64,000 bases of DNA from contig NZ_CP094460.1 in assembly GCF_022809715.1 (NCBI RefSeq), positions 806,001 through 870,000 on the forward strand, in the 5' to 3' direction. The notes beneath the pieces are model-generated. The model saw only the letters and a program-made list of their open reading frames with translations, searched no databases and was not told the DNA's origin. The position numbers and the translations under genes were made by a program. This DNA comes from Burkholderia pyrrocinia (GTDB taxonomy: Bacteria; Pseudomonadota; Gammaproteobacteria; Burkholderiales; Burkholderiaceae). This document shows, piece by piece, positions 44,666 to 53,842 of this stretch. Within the stretch, counting starts at the first letter, position 1. Each line of letters opens with the position of its first letter.

Positions 44666-46447
44666 TCACCGGCTGGCGCCCGATGCGACGCGGCCGGCCC
44701 CGGCTTCGTCCGGCGCAGCGCCGCCGCCGACCAGGTCCTGATAGCGCACGTACGCGCACTGCGCGGATGCCTTCGCCGCATACATCGCCGCGTCGGCCTT
44801 GACGAGCAGTTCCTCGGCCGATGCGCCGTCGGCCGGAAACTCGCTGACGCCGATGCTCGCACCGACGGCCAAGCGCCGGTCGCCGAACTCCAGTTCTTCC
44901 GCCATCACGATCTGGATCCGCGACGCGACATCGCCGATCACCGCCGGTGAACGCACGTCCGCAATCAGCACGATGAACTCGTCGCCGCCGAGCCGCGCGA
45001 CCATGTCACCGTTGCGCAGCACGAGGCTCAACCGCTTCGCGACCGCGACGAGCGTGCGGTCGCCGGCCGAATGCCCGTGCTGGTCGTTGATCTGCTTGAA
45101 GCGGTCGAGATCGACGAACATCACGGCCAGCCCTTCGTGCACCGCGGCCGCATGCCGGATCGCGGCATCGAGATGCTCCATGAACAGCAGGCGGTTCGGC
45201 AGCTCGGTCAACGGATCGTGGCCGGCAAGGTGCGTGAGCTCCTGCTGCTTCGCGCGCAGCATCGCGACCTGCGTGCGAATCTCGACACGCATGCTGTCGA
45301 AACAGCGCGCGAGCACGCCGATCTCGTCGGCACGCCGAACCGGCAGCCGTTCGGCGGCCGGATCGTCGAACACGTGCGTCGCGGCGCGCGCGAGCGCCTG
45401 CAGCGGCCGCGTGATCGCGCGCGCGAACAGGATCGCGAGAATCACCGCCATCAGGCTCGATACGAGCACCATCCGGACGATCCGTTCGCCGAGCATGCCG
45501 GCCGGTGCCAGCACGTCGGCAAGCGGACGCGCCATCCCGAGCACGACGAAGCGGTTGCCCTCGTCGTGCCCGAACGGCGTGCGCGCGAACGCGAACATCT
45601 GCCCCGGCGCGTCGTCGGGCTGCTCGAGGCCATTGAGTGTCACACTCGTGCGCGTGCTGTCGAACAGCGTACGCGTGACGGCAAAGCGGTCCTGCATCAG
45701 CACGCGCAGGCCGCGATCGAAGCCGAACGTCTGCGCCGGGTCGGGATGCACGAGGAAATCGCCCCACTCGTTCGCGAGATACACCGCATAGTCTTCCGGC
45801 AGATCGCGTTCGAGCCGGTCGACCACGCGCGACAGCTCGACATCGACAACCAGCGCGCCGACCGTCTGGCCCGACGTGTCGACGACCGGCGTGCCCACGC
45901 GCAGGATCGGCAGCCCTTCGGCCGCGTGCGAACCCGTCTCGTGGTTGATCACGATCGGCGACAGGTAGATATGGCCGGGCTCCGTCGCGAGCGTATCGAA
46001 TACATAGGAGAACTGTCCTTTCTCCTGGAATTCGCTTTCCGGCAGCACGACGACGCCACGCGCGTCGCGAACGACGCGGATGTGTTCGAGCCCGAAATGC
46101 CCGCTCGCGATCAGGCGAATCTGCAGGTATTCCGGATGATTTCTCATGAAGCTGCAATACACCTGCTCGAGCCGCGTGCGTCGCGCGCTGTCCGGATTGT
46201 CGCTGCCCGCGACGAGCGCGGACGACGGCAACTGCGCGAGCACGAGCGCATCGGCGGCAACGTCGGACAGCGCGGTCGTGAAGCGCTGCCCGAGCAGCTG
46301 GGTCGACATCAGCAGGCTGTGCTGCGCTTCCTGCACGAGCATCGTGCGGTTCGCGTGATACGCGTAATAGCCGGTCGTGCCGGACGCGATCACGCCGATG
46401 CACGCGAACAGCACCGACAGCTTCGACGTGAGCCCGAGCCGGATCAT
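44666..46447 (-). CDS. dCache-HAMP-GGDEF diguanylate cyclase
   Basis: 593 residues. N-terminal TM (LSVLFACIGVIASGTTGYYA), a long periplasmic sensor domain of dCache type, second TM (RMVLVSSLMAVILAILFAR), HAMP, then a GGDEF domain with active-site RLGGDEFIVL and an intact RNGD inhibitory I-site five residues upstream. Makes cyclic di-GMP from GTP under product inhibition. ATGA overlap with the periplasmic binding protein gene upstream suggests it senses the ligand that protein delivers. Confidence 0.95.
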   Translation of the reverse strand: MIRLGLTSKLSVLFACIGVIASGTTGYYAYHANRTMLVQEAQHSLLMSTQLLGQRFTTALSDVAADALVLAQLPSSALVAGSDNPDSARRTRLEQVYCSFMRNHPEYLQIRLIASGHFGLEHIRVVRDARGVVVLPESEFQEKGQFSYVFDTLATEPGHIYLSPIVINHETGSHAAEGLPILRVGTPVVDTSGQTVGALVVDVELSRVVDRLERDLPEDYAVYLANEWGDFLVHPDPAQTFGFDRGLRVLMQDRFAVTRTLFDSTRTSVTLNGLEQPDDAPGQMFAFARTPFGHDEGNRFVVLGMARPLADVLAPAGMLGERIVRMVLVSSLMAVILAILFARAITRPLQALARAATHVFDDPAAERLPVRRADEIGVLARCFDSMRVEIRTQVAMLRAKQQELTHLAGHDPLTELPNRLLFMEHLDAAIRHAAAVHEGLAVMFVDLDRFKQINDQHGHSAGDRTLVAVAKRLSLVLRNGDMVARLGGDEFIVLIADVRSPAVIGDVASRIQIVMAEELEFGDRRLAVGASIGVSEFPADGASAEELLVKADAAMYAAKASAQCAYVRYQDLVGGGAAPDEAGAGRVASGASR

Positions 46448-47574
46448 TTGTCGAACCGCTCCGGGCGATCGCCCGACACGATGCGGCTCCACAGCGATTC
46501 GCGCCGCGCGATGTCCTCGACGGGCTGGAGCCACACGAGATGCTGGTGCCCGGTATCGAGGCCCGGCGGCGGCTCGAGCGTGTTCGCGAGCCCCTGGCGC
46601 TCGGTCAGCAGCGTGCCGATCGCCGGTTCGAGCATGTAGTTGATCCACGCGAACGCGAGCTCGGCATGTTGCGCGCCGCGCGTGACGGCCCAGCAGTCGA
46701 GCCACGCAAGCGCGCCTTCGTCCGGGATCACGTAGCCGACATCCGCGCCGGCGCGACGCAGCAACTCGACCTGCTGCGTGCCGTAGTTGCCGAACATCAG
46801 CGCCGCGCGATGCTGGACGAACAGCGCGGTCGCCTCTTCGGGGAGCGTGTAGTACGTCAGCAGGTTGCGGCGCAGGTCGATCAGCTTGCGCGCGACGGCG
46901 AGCGTCTGCGCGGGCGACAGGCGGAACGGATCGGGATAGCCGAGCGCCAGCGCCGCGAACGAGAAATTGTGCTGCGCGCTGTTGAAGGCGAGCACCTTGC
47001 CGCGGTAGCGCGGATTCCACAGCTCGCGCATCGAGCGCGGCGCGGCCGAAACCTGCGTGCGGTCGTAGATCAGCCCCATCGACGAATACGTGAACGGGAT
47101 CGCGTAGGTCGCACCGTCCTGCACGAGCCCGCCGATCGTCGCGAGTTGCCGGAAGTTCGGCAACTGCCGCTGCCGGTTCGGGATGCGCGCCAGGTCGATC
47201 GGCGCGAGCAGACGTTCGTGCGCATAGCGCTGGATCTCGGCCGTGTTCGCGGCCAGCACGTCGTACGGCGGCGGCGCCGCGCCGTGCATCCGCGCCCACA
47301 GCGCTTCGTCGGAATCGACGAACGTCACTTCGACACGGACATGAAACCGCGCCTCGAATGCGCTGACGACGTCGCGGTCCGCGTAGCCGGGCCATGCCAG
47401 CACGCGCAGCACGTTGTCGTTGACGGTTTCGGGAGAGTCGGCGAAAGCCGGCAGGCCAGGCGCAAGCAAGCCGAGTGTCAGGATGACGAACAACGCGCGC
47501 ACGGCTCCGCGGGCGCGCGTACGCACGCCGATTCCCCTGATCAAGCGGACCCCGTATGAATCGCTCGGCTGCAT
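46444..47574 (-). CDS. Periplasmic spermidine/putrescine-type binding protein
   Basis: 376 residues. Signal peptide PAFA-DS. PotD/PotF-like fold: LRVLAWPGYADRDVVSAFEA, VDSDEALWARMHG, DVLAANTAEIQRYAHERLLA and DGATYAIPFTYSSMGLIYDR. Polyamine type by these motifs. No permease or ATPase is near, so it is an orphan binding protein; the directly coupled GGDEF gene makes a sensory role likely. AAGGA precedes the ATG. Divergent from MocR. Confidence 0.85.
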   Translation of the reverse strand: MQPSDSYGVRLIRGIGVRTRARGAVRALFVILTLGLLAPGLPAFADSPETVNDNVLRVLAWPGYADRDVVSAFEARFHVRVEVTFVDSDEALWARMHGAAPPPYDVLAANTAEIQRYAHERLLAPIDLARIPNRQRQLPNFRQLATIGGLVQDGATYAIPFTYSSMGLIYDRTQVSAAPRSMRELWNPRYRGKVLAFNSAQHNFSFAALALGYPDPFRLSPAQTLAVARKLIDLRRNLLTYYTLPEEATALFVQHRAALMFGNYGTQQVELLRRAGADVGYVIPDEGALAWLDCWAVTRGAQHAELAFAWINYMLEPAIGTLLTERQGLANTLEPPPGLDTGHQHLVWLQPVEDIARRESLWSRIVSGDRPERFDK

Positions 47575-48113
47575 TCGACCATCCTTTTTCGAGTCGATGC
47601 GATATCCCGCAACAAGACCATAAAAAATATGGGCGCGCAATTGGAAATAGCCGCACGCGGCAGGCGTCGCGCATGCAGACATGCGACATGCCCGGCGCCG
47701 CGTCGATCCGGAATCGTTGCGGGCGCACGAACGCGGCAAGCCGGGCGATGAATGATCAGAAGAAAGCGCGTTGCCCGATGCTGACTGGTTCGCATTTCGA
47801 TGACGATGCGATGACGACGCATTGCATGCGTTGCATACCTGCCTGCGGCCGTCGACGCTGATTGCGTCGGTTCGCCCCACTCGCGGAAATGACCGTCAGC
47901 GCGATACCGGCCCGAACTTCGCGATCTGCTTCTTCATCACGCGGCTTCCGAGCTACCTGCTGCAGTCGTGCGGCTTCTCGCTCGCGTCGCTCGGCACGTG
48001 GAGCATGCCGCCCGCGCTTTTCTTTTCGGGCCGCGCATCGGACAATGACCCGCGCCCGCCGGCGCGGCGCCAATCCGGCCCGCGCGCGGCGACGGCGCCC
48101 CCCGTCCACGCAG
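47575..48113. other. Divergent spacer with MFS remnant
   Basis: 539 bases between binding-protein and MocR starts. Contains the MFS remnant (47915-48031) and an AT-richer patch (47575-47640) next to the binding-protein start. Confidence 0.5.
47915..48031 (+). pseudogene. MFS transporter remnant
   Basis: Open plus-strand stretch NFAICFFITRLPSYLLQSCG followed by FSLASLGTWSMPPALFF, the pattern of a membrane helix pair of the anion:cation symporter group of MFS transporters. About 40 residues only, no start or conserved loops. Confidence 0.45.
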
Positions 48114-49547
48114 ATGAAACGCTACGAAACCCTCGCCCACACGATCGCCGACGACATCCGCAACGGCAACCTCGCGGCCGGCACGCGCCTGCCGTCGCTG
48201 CGGCAGATCATCGCGCAGCACGGCGTGAGCCAGTCGACGGTGTTTCGCGCGTACTACCAGCTCGAACAGTGGGGGCTGATCCGCGCGCGCGAACGCTCGG
48301 GCTACTACGTCGCGCCGGGCGCAACGCCGGAAGCAGGCCCGGCCGCGAAGCGCCGCGCGAGCCGTGCCGGCGCATCGCGCAAGGTCGACATCAGCGACCT
48401 CGTGTTCTCCGTACTGGATGCCGCCACGCAGCCCGGCATCGTGCCGCTCGGTTCCGCGTTCCCGGCGCCGCAACTGTTTCCGCTGCCGCGCCTCGCGAAG
48501 TCGCTCGCGCAGGCCACGCGGCTCGTCAGTCCGTGGAGCACGGTCGTCGACCTGCCGCCCGGCAACGAGGCGCTGCGCCAGCAGATCGCGCGGCGCTATC
48601 TCGCGACCGGCGTGTCGCAGTCGATCGACGAGATCGTCGTCACGAACGGCGCGCTCGAAGCGCTGAACCTGTGCCTGATGGCCGTCACGCGGCCCGGCGA
48701 CGTCGTCGCCGTCGAGGCGCCCGGCTTCTATGCGGCGCTGCAGGCGATCGAGCGGCTCGACCTGCGCGCGGTCGAGATTCCAGTCGATCCGCGCACGGGC
48801 CTCGATCTCGATGCGCTCGCGAACGCGCTCGAGCGGCACGACATCCGAGCGTGCTGGTTCATGACCAATTTCCAGAATCCGACCGGCGTCACGCTGTCCG
48901 CCGAAAAAAAGCGCGCGCTCGTCGACATGCTCGCGGCGCGCGAAGTGCCGCTGATCGAGGACGACGTCTACGGCGAGCTGCATTTCGGCCCCGACTATCC
49001 GCTGCCGGCGCGCGCGTACGACCAACACGGCCTCGTGATGCACTGCAGTTCGTTCTCGAAGACACTCGCGCCCGGCTACCGGATCGGCTGGGCCGCCGCC
49101 GGCCGGTTCGCGGAGAAGGTGCAGCGGCTCAAGCTGATGACGACGCTGTCGGCGAGCATTCCCGCGCAGGCCGGCATCGCGAACTATCTCGAGCACGGCG
49201 GCTACGACCGCCATCTGCGCAAGCTGCGCGGCGCGCTGCACACGCAGCTCGACCGGATGGACGACGCGCTGCGGCGCTGGCTGCCGGCCGGCGTCGAGTG
49301 GGTGCGGCCCGAAGGCGGGTATTTCCTGTGGCTCGCGTTCCCCGACGCGATCGACGCGATGGAACTGCATCGCCAGGCGATCGCGCGCGGGATCAGCTTC
49401 GCGCCGGGGCCGCTGTTTTCGGCCGCGCACGGCTTCGAGCGCTGCGTGCGCGTGAACTTCGGCCATCCGTGGAGCCGCGACATCGAGCGCGCGATCCGCG
49501 TGCTCGGCGAGCTGGTCGCGCAGCCGTCGGTTCGCAAGGGCGGTTGA
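48114..49547 (+). CDS. MocR-type GntR regulator with aminotransferase domain
   Basis: 477 residues. N-terminal GntR winged helix (RLPSLRQIIAQHGVSQSTVF) and a type-I PLP aminotransferase domain: PPGNEALRQQIARRY, TNFQNPTGVTLS and the PLP lysine in SSFSKTLAPGYRIGW. Usually a ligand-responsive transcription factor rather than an enzyme. Start at ATG 48114 is well placed. It lies divergent from the polyamine-type binding protein, so it may regulate it. Confidence 0.93.
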   Translation: MKRYETLAHTIADDIRNGNLAAGTRLPSLRQIIAQHGVSQSTVFRAYYQLEQWGLIRARERSGYYVAPGATPEAGPAAKRRASRAGASRKVDISDLVFSVLDAATQPGIVPLGSAFPAPQLFPLPRLAKSLAQATRLVSPWSTVVDLPPGNEALRQQIARRYLATGVSQSIDEIVVTNGALEALNLCLMAVTRPGDVVAVEAPGFYAALQAIERLDLRAVEIPVDPRTGLDLDALANALERHDIRACWFMTNFQNPTGVTLSAEKKRALVDMLAAREVPLIEDDVYGELHFGPDYPLPARAYDQHGLVMHCSSFSKTLAPGYRIGWAAAGRFAEKVQRLKLMTTLSASIPAQAGIANYLEHGGYDRHLRKLRGALHTQLDRMDDALRRWLPAGVEWVRPEGGYFLWLAFPDAIDAMELHRQAIARGISFAPGPLFSAAHGFERCVRVNFGHPWSRDIERAIRVLGELVAQPSVRKGG

Positions 49548-49648
49548 CCGCACACGGTGTGCACGGTACGCGCCGTCAGCGTCGCGGCCATGCAGCCAAT
49601 CCGCGCGCGGGTTACATTGCGAATCTCACCGCCCCTTCACGATTTTTC

Positions 49649-50044
49649 ATGAGCCAACTGCCCTACCTCGATCACGACGCGCTGTTGAAACTGGCGGCCG
49701 AAGCCGCGCACGTCACGCAGCCTTGCACGTGCACGAAGACCTCGCTCGCCGGATGGACGAGCCTGCCGCTGTCGCTGCCGGAAGCGCAACTGACCGAAGT
49801 AGCCACGCTCGCGCCGCCCGGCGATACCGAGCCGACCTATGCGGAATATCATCCGGCCGGTACGCGCTACGCGTCGGACGATGCGCCGATCGCGCTGCGC
49901 CATTTCCCGTACAACCGCTGCAACGTCAGCCGCTGCCGCTCGTGCGGCCGCCTGTTCCTGCGCTATCAGGAAGGCGGCGGCTACTTCATCGACCAGCGCA
50001 TCCGCGCGCTCGATCCGGCGCTCGTCGTCGACGCCGACGCATAA
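49649..50044 (+). CDS. Cys-rich hypothetical protein upstream of sulfite reductase
   Basis: 131 residues. A four-Cys cluster CNVSRCRSCGRLFLRY near the C-terminus resembles a zinc ribbon; another pair (QPCTCTK) lies at residues 25-28. Cytoplasmic. It starts 601 bases before the reductase start in the same direction, with 210 untranslated bases between. Family not recognised; linkage suggests a role in metal or iron-sulfur handling for the reductase, which is inference. Confidence 0.75.
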   Translation: MSQLPYLDHDALLKLAAEAAHVTQPCTCTKTSLAGWTSLPLSLPEAQLTEVATLAPPGDTEPTYAEYHPAGTRYASDDAPIALRHFPYNRCNVSRCRSCGRLFLRYQEGGGYFIDQRIRALDPALVVDADA

Positions 50045-50254
50045 ACACATCAACCGGCCACGGGCATGCACGACGCATGCCCGGCCCGCCGCGCCGGCGC
50101 CGCGCCCGCCATCTGCTGCGCCCTTTTCGTCCCGATCTGCTGCTTGTCCCGCCGCACCGCGTTCCCTACGCTGTCTTCCGTTGCCCGACATCCGTCGCAA
50201 CGTTCCTCCGAGCCGTGCGCATGCCGCGCCGCGGCTCCTCTCGCGTATCACGTC

Positions 50255-52039
50255 ATGTATCGATATACCGATTTCGACCGGGCGCTCGTGCTGAGCCGCG
50301 CCGCCCAGTTTCGCGACCAGCTCGAACGCTGGCAGCATGGCACGCTGAGCGAAGACGCGTTCCGGCCGCTGCGCCTGCAGAACGGCTGGTATGTGCAACG
50401 CCACGCGCCGATGCTGCGCGTCGCCGTGCCGTACGGCGAGCTGTCGAGCGCGCAGCTTCGCATGCTCGCGCGGATCGCGCGCGACTACGACGTGCCCGAC
50501 GACGCCACCTACCGCGCCGCATGCGACGCGCAGGCATTGCTCGGCACGCTGCGCCTGCCGACCCGCAGCGCGCACTTCACGACGCGCACCAACGTGCAGT
50601 TCAACTGGATTCCGCTTGCGAAGGCGGCCGACGTGATGGACCTGCTCGCGACCGTCGACATGCACGGCATCCAGACGAGCGGCAACTGCATCCGTAATAT
50701 TTCGTGCGACGAGCGCGCGGGCGTCGCGCCTGACGAGATCGCCGATCCGCGCCCGTTCGCCGAAGTGATGCGCCAGTGGACGACGCTGCACCCGGAATTC
50801 GCGTTCCTGCCGCGCAAGTTCAAAATCGCGATCACCGGCGCCGCCGAAGACCGCGCGGCGACCGACTGGCACGACGTCGGGCTGAAGCTCGTGCGCGACG
50901 ATGCGGGCGAGCTCGGCTTTCGCGTGAGCGTCGGCGGCGGGATGGGTCGCACGCCGATGATCGCGACGCTGCTGCGCGCGTTCCTGCCGTGGCGGCACGT
51001 GATGAACTACATCGAGGCGATCGTCCGCGTGTACAACCGCTACGGGCGGCGCGACAACAAGTACAAGGCGCGGATCAAGATCCTCGTCAAGACCGAGGGG
51101 CAGCGCTACATCGACGACGTCGAGGAGGAGTTCCGCCAGATCGTCGACCATGACGGCGGCCCGCAGACGATTGCGCAGGCCGAATTCGATCGCGTCGCCG
51201 CATCGTTCGTGCCGCCGCGGCTCAAGCCTCGCACGCTCGACCTGCCCGACGTGAATGCGCACATGTCCGCTCAGGCGAGCCGCCATCCGGCATTCGCGCG
51301 CTGGCTCGCGCGCAATGTCGCCGCGCACCGCGATCCGGCGCTGCGCATCGTCACGCTGTCGTTCAAGCGCCGCCTGCAGGCGCCCGGCGACGCGTCGCCC
51401 GACCAGCTCGACGCGCTCGCCGATCTCGCCGACCGCTTCTCGGCCGGCGAGGCGCGCGTCACGCACACGCAGAACGTCGTGCTGCCGTGGGTACACGTCG
51501 ACGACCTGTTCCTGCTGTGGGAGAACGCACGCGCGATCGGGCTCGCCAGCGCGAACGTCGGGCTGCTGACGGACATGATCGCGTGCCCGGGCGGCGACTT
51601 CTGCGCGCTCGCGAACGCGCGCTCGATCCCGATCGCCGACGCGATCGCCGAGCGCTTCCAGGATCTCGACCTGCTGCACGACGTCGGCGACATCGACCTG
51701 CACATCAGCGGCTGCATCAATTCGTGCGGCCATCATCACAGCGGCCACCTCGGCATCCTCGGCGTCGACAAGGACGGCGCGGAATGGTACCAGGTGACGC
51801 TCGGCGGGTCGGACGGCTCGACCGCGAGCGGCCCCGCGCGGCCGGGCAAGGTGATCGGCCCGTCGTTCTCGGCGGACGAGATCGTCGATGTCGTCGACGC
51901 GATCGTCAACGCGTATCTCGACGCGCGGATCGATGCGAACGGCCGCAGCGAGCGATTCATCGACACGGTGCGCCGCATCGGCGCGGAACCGTTCAAGGCC
52001 GCCGCGAACGACGCGCGCCACCACGCGGAGCATGCATGA
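50255..52039 (+). CDS. cysI: Sulfite/nitrite reductase hemoprotein
   Basis: 594 residues. Siroheme and 4Fe-4S binding enzyme with two ferredoxin-like half domains (TTRTNVQFNWIPLAKAADVM) and the C-terminal ACPGGDFC (C-x5-C) and GCINSCGHHHSGHLG (C-x3-C) motifs that hold the cofactor. Reduces sulfite to sulfide, or nitrite to ammonia, with six electrons. ATG at 50255. Its last bases overlap DUF934 by 4 (ATGA), a linkage typical of CysI in beta- and gammaproteobacteria. Confidence 0.9.
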   Translation: MYRYTDFDRALVLSRAAQFRDQLERWQHGTLSEDAFRPLRLQNGWYVQRHAPMLRVAVPYGELSSAQLRMLARIARDYDVPDDATYRAACDAQALLGTLRLPTRSAHFTTRTNVQFNWIPLAKAADVMDLLATVDMHGIQTSGNCIRNISCDERAGVAPDEIADPRPFAEVMRQWTTLHPEFAFLPRKFKIAITGAAEDRAATDWHDVGLKLVRDDAGELGFRVSVGGGMGRTPMIATLLRAFLPWRHVMNYIEAIVRVYNRYGRRDNKYKARIKILVKTEGQRYIDDVEEEFRQIVDHDGGPQTIAQAEFDRVAASFVPPRLKPRTLDLPDVNAHMSAQASRHPAFARWLARNVAAHRDPALRIVTLSFKRRLQAPGDASPDQLDALADLADRFSAGEARVTHTQNVVLPWVHVDDLFLLWENARAIGLASANVGLLTDMIACPGGDFCALANARSIPIADAIAERFQDLDLLHDVGDIDLHISGCINSCGHHHSGHLGILGVDKDGAEWYQVTLGGSDGSTASGPARPGKVIGPSFSADEIVDVVDAIVNAYLDARIDANGRSERFIDTVRRIGAEPFKAAANDARHHAEHA

Positions 52040-52479
52040 AGCCAGCCAGCGACAACCCAAGCACGAACGCACGCATCCGGCTGCTGACGCCGGCCGAACA
52101 CGCGGGCGATACGCAGGAACACGACGATTCGACGCTGACGATCGGCAACGACGAGGAACTGCCGCCGCTTGCCGCGCGGATCGCGCAGGCCGCGCGCATC
52201 GACCTACAGTTCCCGTCGTTCACCGACGGCCGTGCGTACAGCCAGGCGTACCTGCTGCGCAAGCGCTTCGGCTTCGCCGGCGACCTGCGCGCGACCGGCG
52301 ACGTGCTGGTCGACCAGCTGCTGCTGATGGAGCGCACGGGGTTTTCGAGCGCGGTGCTCGGCGACGACACGGACATCGCGGCCGCGCGGCGGCAGCTCGA
52401 CCGGTTTCCGGGCTTCTATCAGCGCGATGCGAGAACGGCAACGCCACCGCAGGACACGGCGACGCAGTCTTCAAAATGA
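52036..52479 (+). CDS. DUF934 protein
   Basis: 147 residues. IDLQFPSFTDGRAYSQAYLL, RKRFGFAGDLRATGDVLVDQ and GFSSAVLGDDTD are family hallmarks. It is translationally coupled to the reductase by ATGA. DUF934 proteins accompany siroheme reductases and are thought to help their maturation or electron supply; the mechanism is unknown. A bidirectional hairpin follows. Confidence 0.9.
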   Translation: MKPASDNPSTNARIRLLTPAEHAGDTQEHDDSTLTIGNDEELPPLAARIAQAARIDLQFPSFTDGRAYSQAYLLRKRFGFAGDLRATGDVLVDQLLLMERTGFSSAVLGDDTDIAAARRQLDRFPGFYQRDARTATPPQDTATQSSK

Positions 52480-52480
52480 A

Positions 52481-52504
52481 ACGGGCGGCACGCTGGCCGC
52501 CCGT
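52481..52504 (-). terminator. Hairpin between DUF934 and virJ
   Basis: ACGGGCGGC (52481-52489) pairs with GCCGCCCGT (52496-52504), loop 6 nt. On the minus strand it is followed by TTTCATTTT, so it terminates virJ-mprF; on the plus strand no T-run follows. Confidence 0.75.
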
Positions 52505-52558
52505 ACGATGAACCGGAAGCAATCCGGCCGACGCCCGCCGCGAAGCGGGCACCGGCAT

Positions 52559-53842
52559 TCAGCGCGCCGCCGCCGGCTTGCCGAACCCGCCGAGGATCTT
52601 CTTCTCGAGCGCGATGTAGTCGCGGCCGAAATGGTGATCGCCCTGCGTCTTGATCACGTCGGCGCCCGTGTTCGCGAGCGCCGGACACATCGTGTCCGTC
52701 TCTTCCGCGCCATAGAAGCACTGCACGAGCTGCGGCGGCACCTTCGCGATTTCCGGCGCGACCTTCAGCGCGTTGTCGCTCGCGGGCATGCCGAGCCAGC
52801 CCGTCACGCGGATCTGGAAATCGGCGGACGGCGCGAAGCCGAGCAGCGACATCACCGCGACCTTGTCGCGCAGGTCGGCCGGCAGCCGGTTGTACGCGAA
52901 CGGCATCACGTCGGCACCGAACGAATAGCCGACCAGCGCGACGCGGTTCGCATGCCAGCGCGCCGTGTACGTGCGCATCACGCGCGCGAGATCGCGGCTC
53001 ACCTGCGCGGGCGGCTTCTCGCTCCAGAAATAGCGCAGGCTGTCGATGCCGACCACCGACACGCCATCGCGCTGCAGCGCCTCGGCGATCGTCTTGTCGA
53101 GATCGCGCCAGCCGCCGTCGCCCGAGATCACGATCGCGAGCCGGCCGCTGCCGCCCTTGGCCGGCAGCTCGACGAGCGGCAGGTCCGACACGTCGAGTTC
53201 GTCGCCGCCGCTGCTGCTGTCGCGCAGGTGCGATGTGACCAGCGACACGAGCTTCGTGGAGTCGCCCGCTGCAGCCGTTTCGACGAAACCCGGCATCGCG
53301 CGGCGCACGATCGTCGGATCGGGCGGGCACGGCTTGAAGCGCGGATCGAGCTTCGGCGCCGGATTGACCGATACGACGCCGGCGATCGTGTTCTCCGGCG
53401 CCATCGCCAGGATCTGCTTCGCGATCGCGCCGCCCCGGCCCACGCCCGCGACGATCGGCGTGAAATAGCGCGACGACTGCGCGAGACGTTCGAGCTGGTG
53501 GCTGACCGCCTCGGCGTCGCCGTCGAGGTGATGGCAGGTCTCCTGCTTCGCGGCGAGGTTCGTCGCATAACGCTCGGAATCGACGCCGACCGTCATCGCA
53601 CCGGCCTTGGCGAGCGCATCGGCGGCCTGCTGATCGGCGGCATTCCAGCCGGCCTCACGCGAGAACAGCACGACGAAGCCGCGCAGCGGCCCGCTCGGTT
53701 TGGTCACGGTAACGGGCCCGTAGCGGCCGCCCGACACGGTTTCGGCCTTCACCGCGGCCGGTTGCGCGGCGCACACGGCGCCGGCCAGCATCATTCCCGC
53801 GCAGGCGGCGGCCGCCCGCGCGATTCCCTTCTTCGACATCAT
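52559..53842 (-). CDS. virJ: VirJ/AcvB-type protein (lysyl-phosphatidylglycerol hydrolase family)
   Basis: 427 residues. Signal peptide (GAVCA-AQ), then two related domains: N-terminal VVLFSREAGWNAADQQAADA and C-terminal GDGGWRDLDKTIAEALQRDG, with the lipase Ser in ALVGYSFGADVMPF and a late GDHHFGRD. Periplasmic. AcvB/AtvA relatives remove lysine from lysyl-PG made by MprF. Starts at ATG 53842, overlapping the mprF stop (ATGA), so production is coupled to the synthase. Confidence 0.9.
   Translation of the reverse strand: MMSKKGIARAAAACAGMMLAGAVCAAQPAAVKAETVSGGRYGPVTVTKPSGPLRGFVVLFSREAGWNAADQQAADALAKAGAMTVGVDSERYATNLAAKQETCHHLDGDAEAVSHQLERLAQSSRYFTPIVAGVGRGGAIAKQILAMAPENTIAGVVSVNPAPKLDPRFKPCPPDPTIVRRAMPGFVETAAAGDSTKLVSLVTSHLRDSSSGGDELDVSDLPLVELPAKGGSGRLAIVISGDGGWRDLDKTIAEALQRDGVSVVGIDSLRYFWSEKPPAQVSRDLARVMRTYTARWHANRVALVGYSFGADVMPFAYNRLPADLRDKVAVMSLLGFAPSADFQIRVTGWLGMPASDNALKVAPEIAKVPPQLVQCFYGAEETDTMCPALANTGADVIKTQGDHHFGRDYIALEKKILGGFGKPAAAR

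Noticed and set aside
45071..46639. 522-codon plus-strand frame opposite the GGDEF gene
   Set aside because: Shadow frame; the minus strand carries an intact GGDEF active site and I-site.
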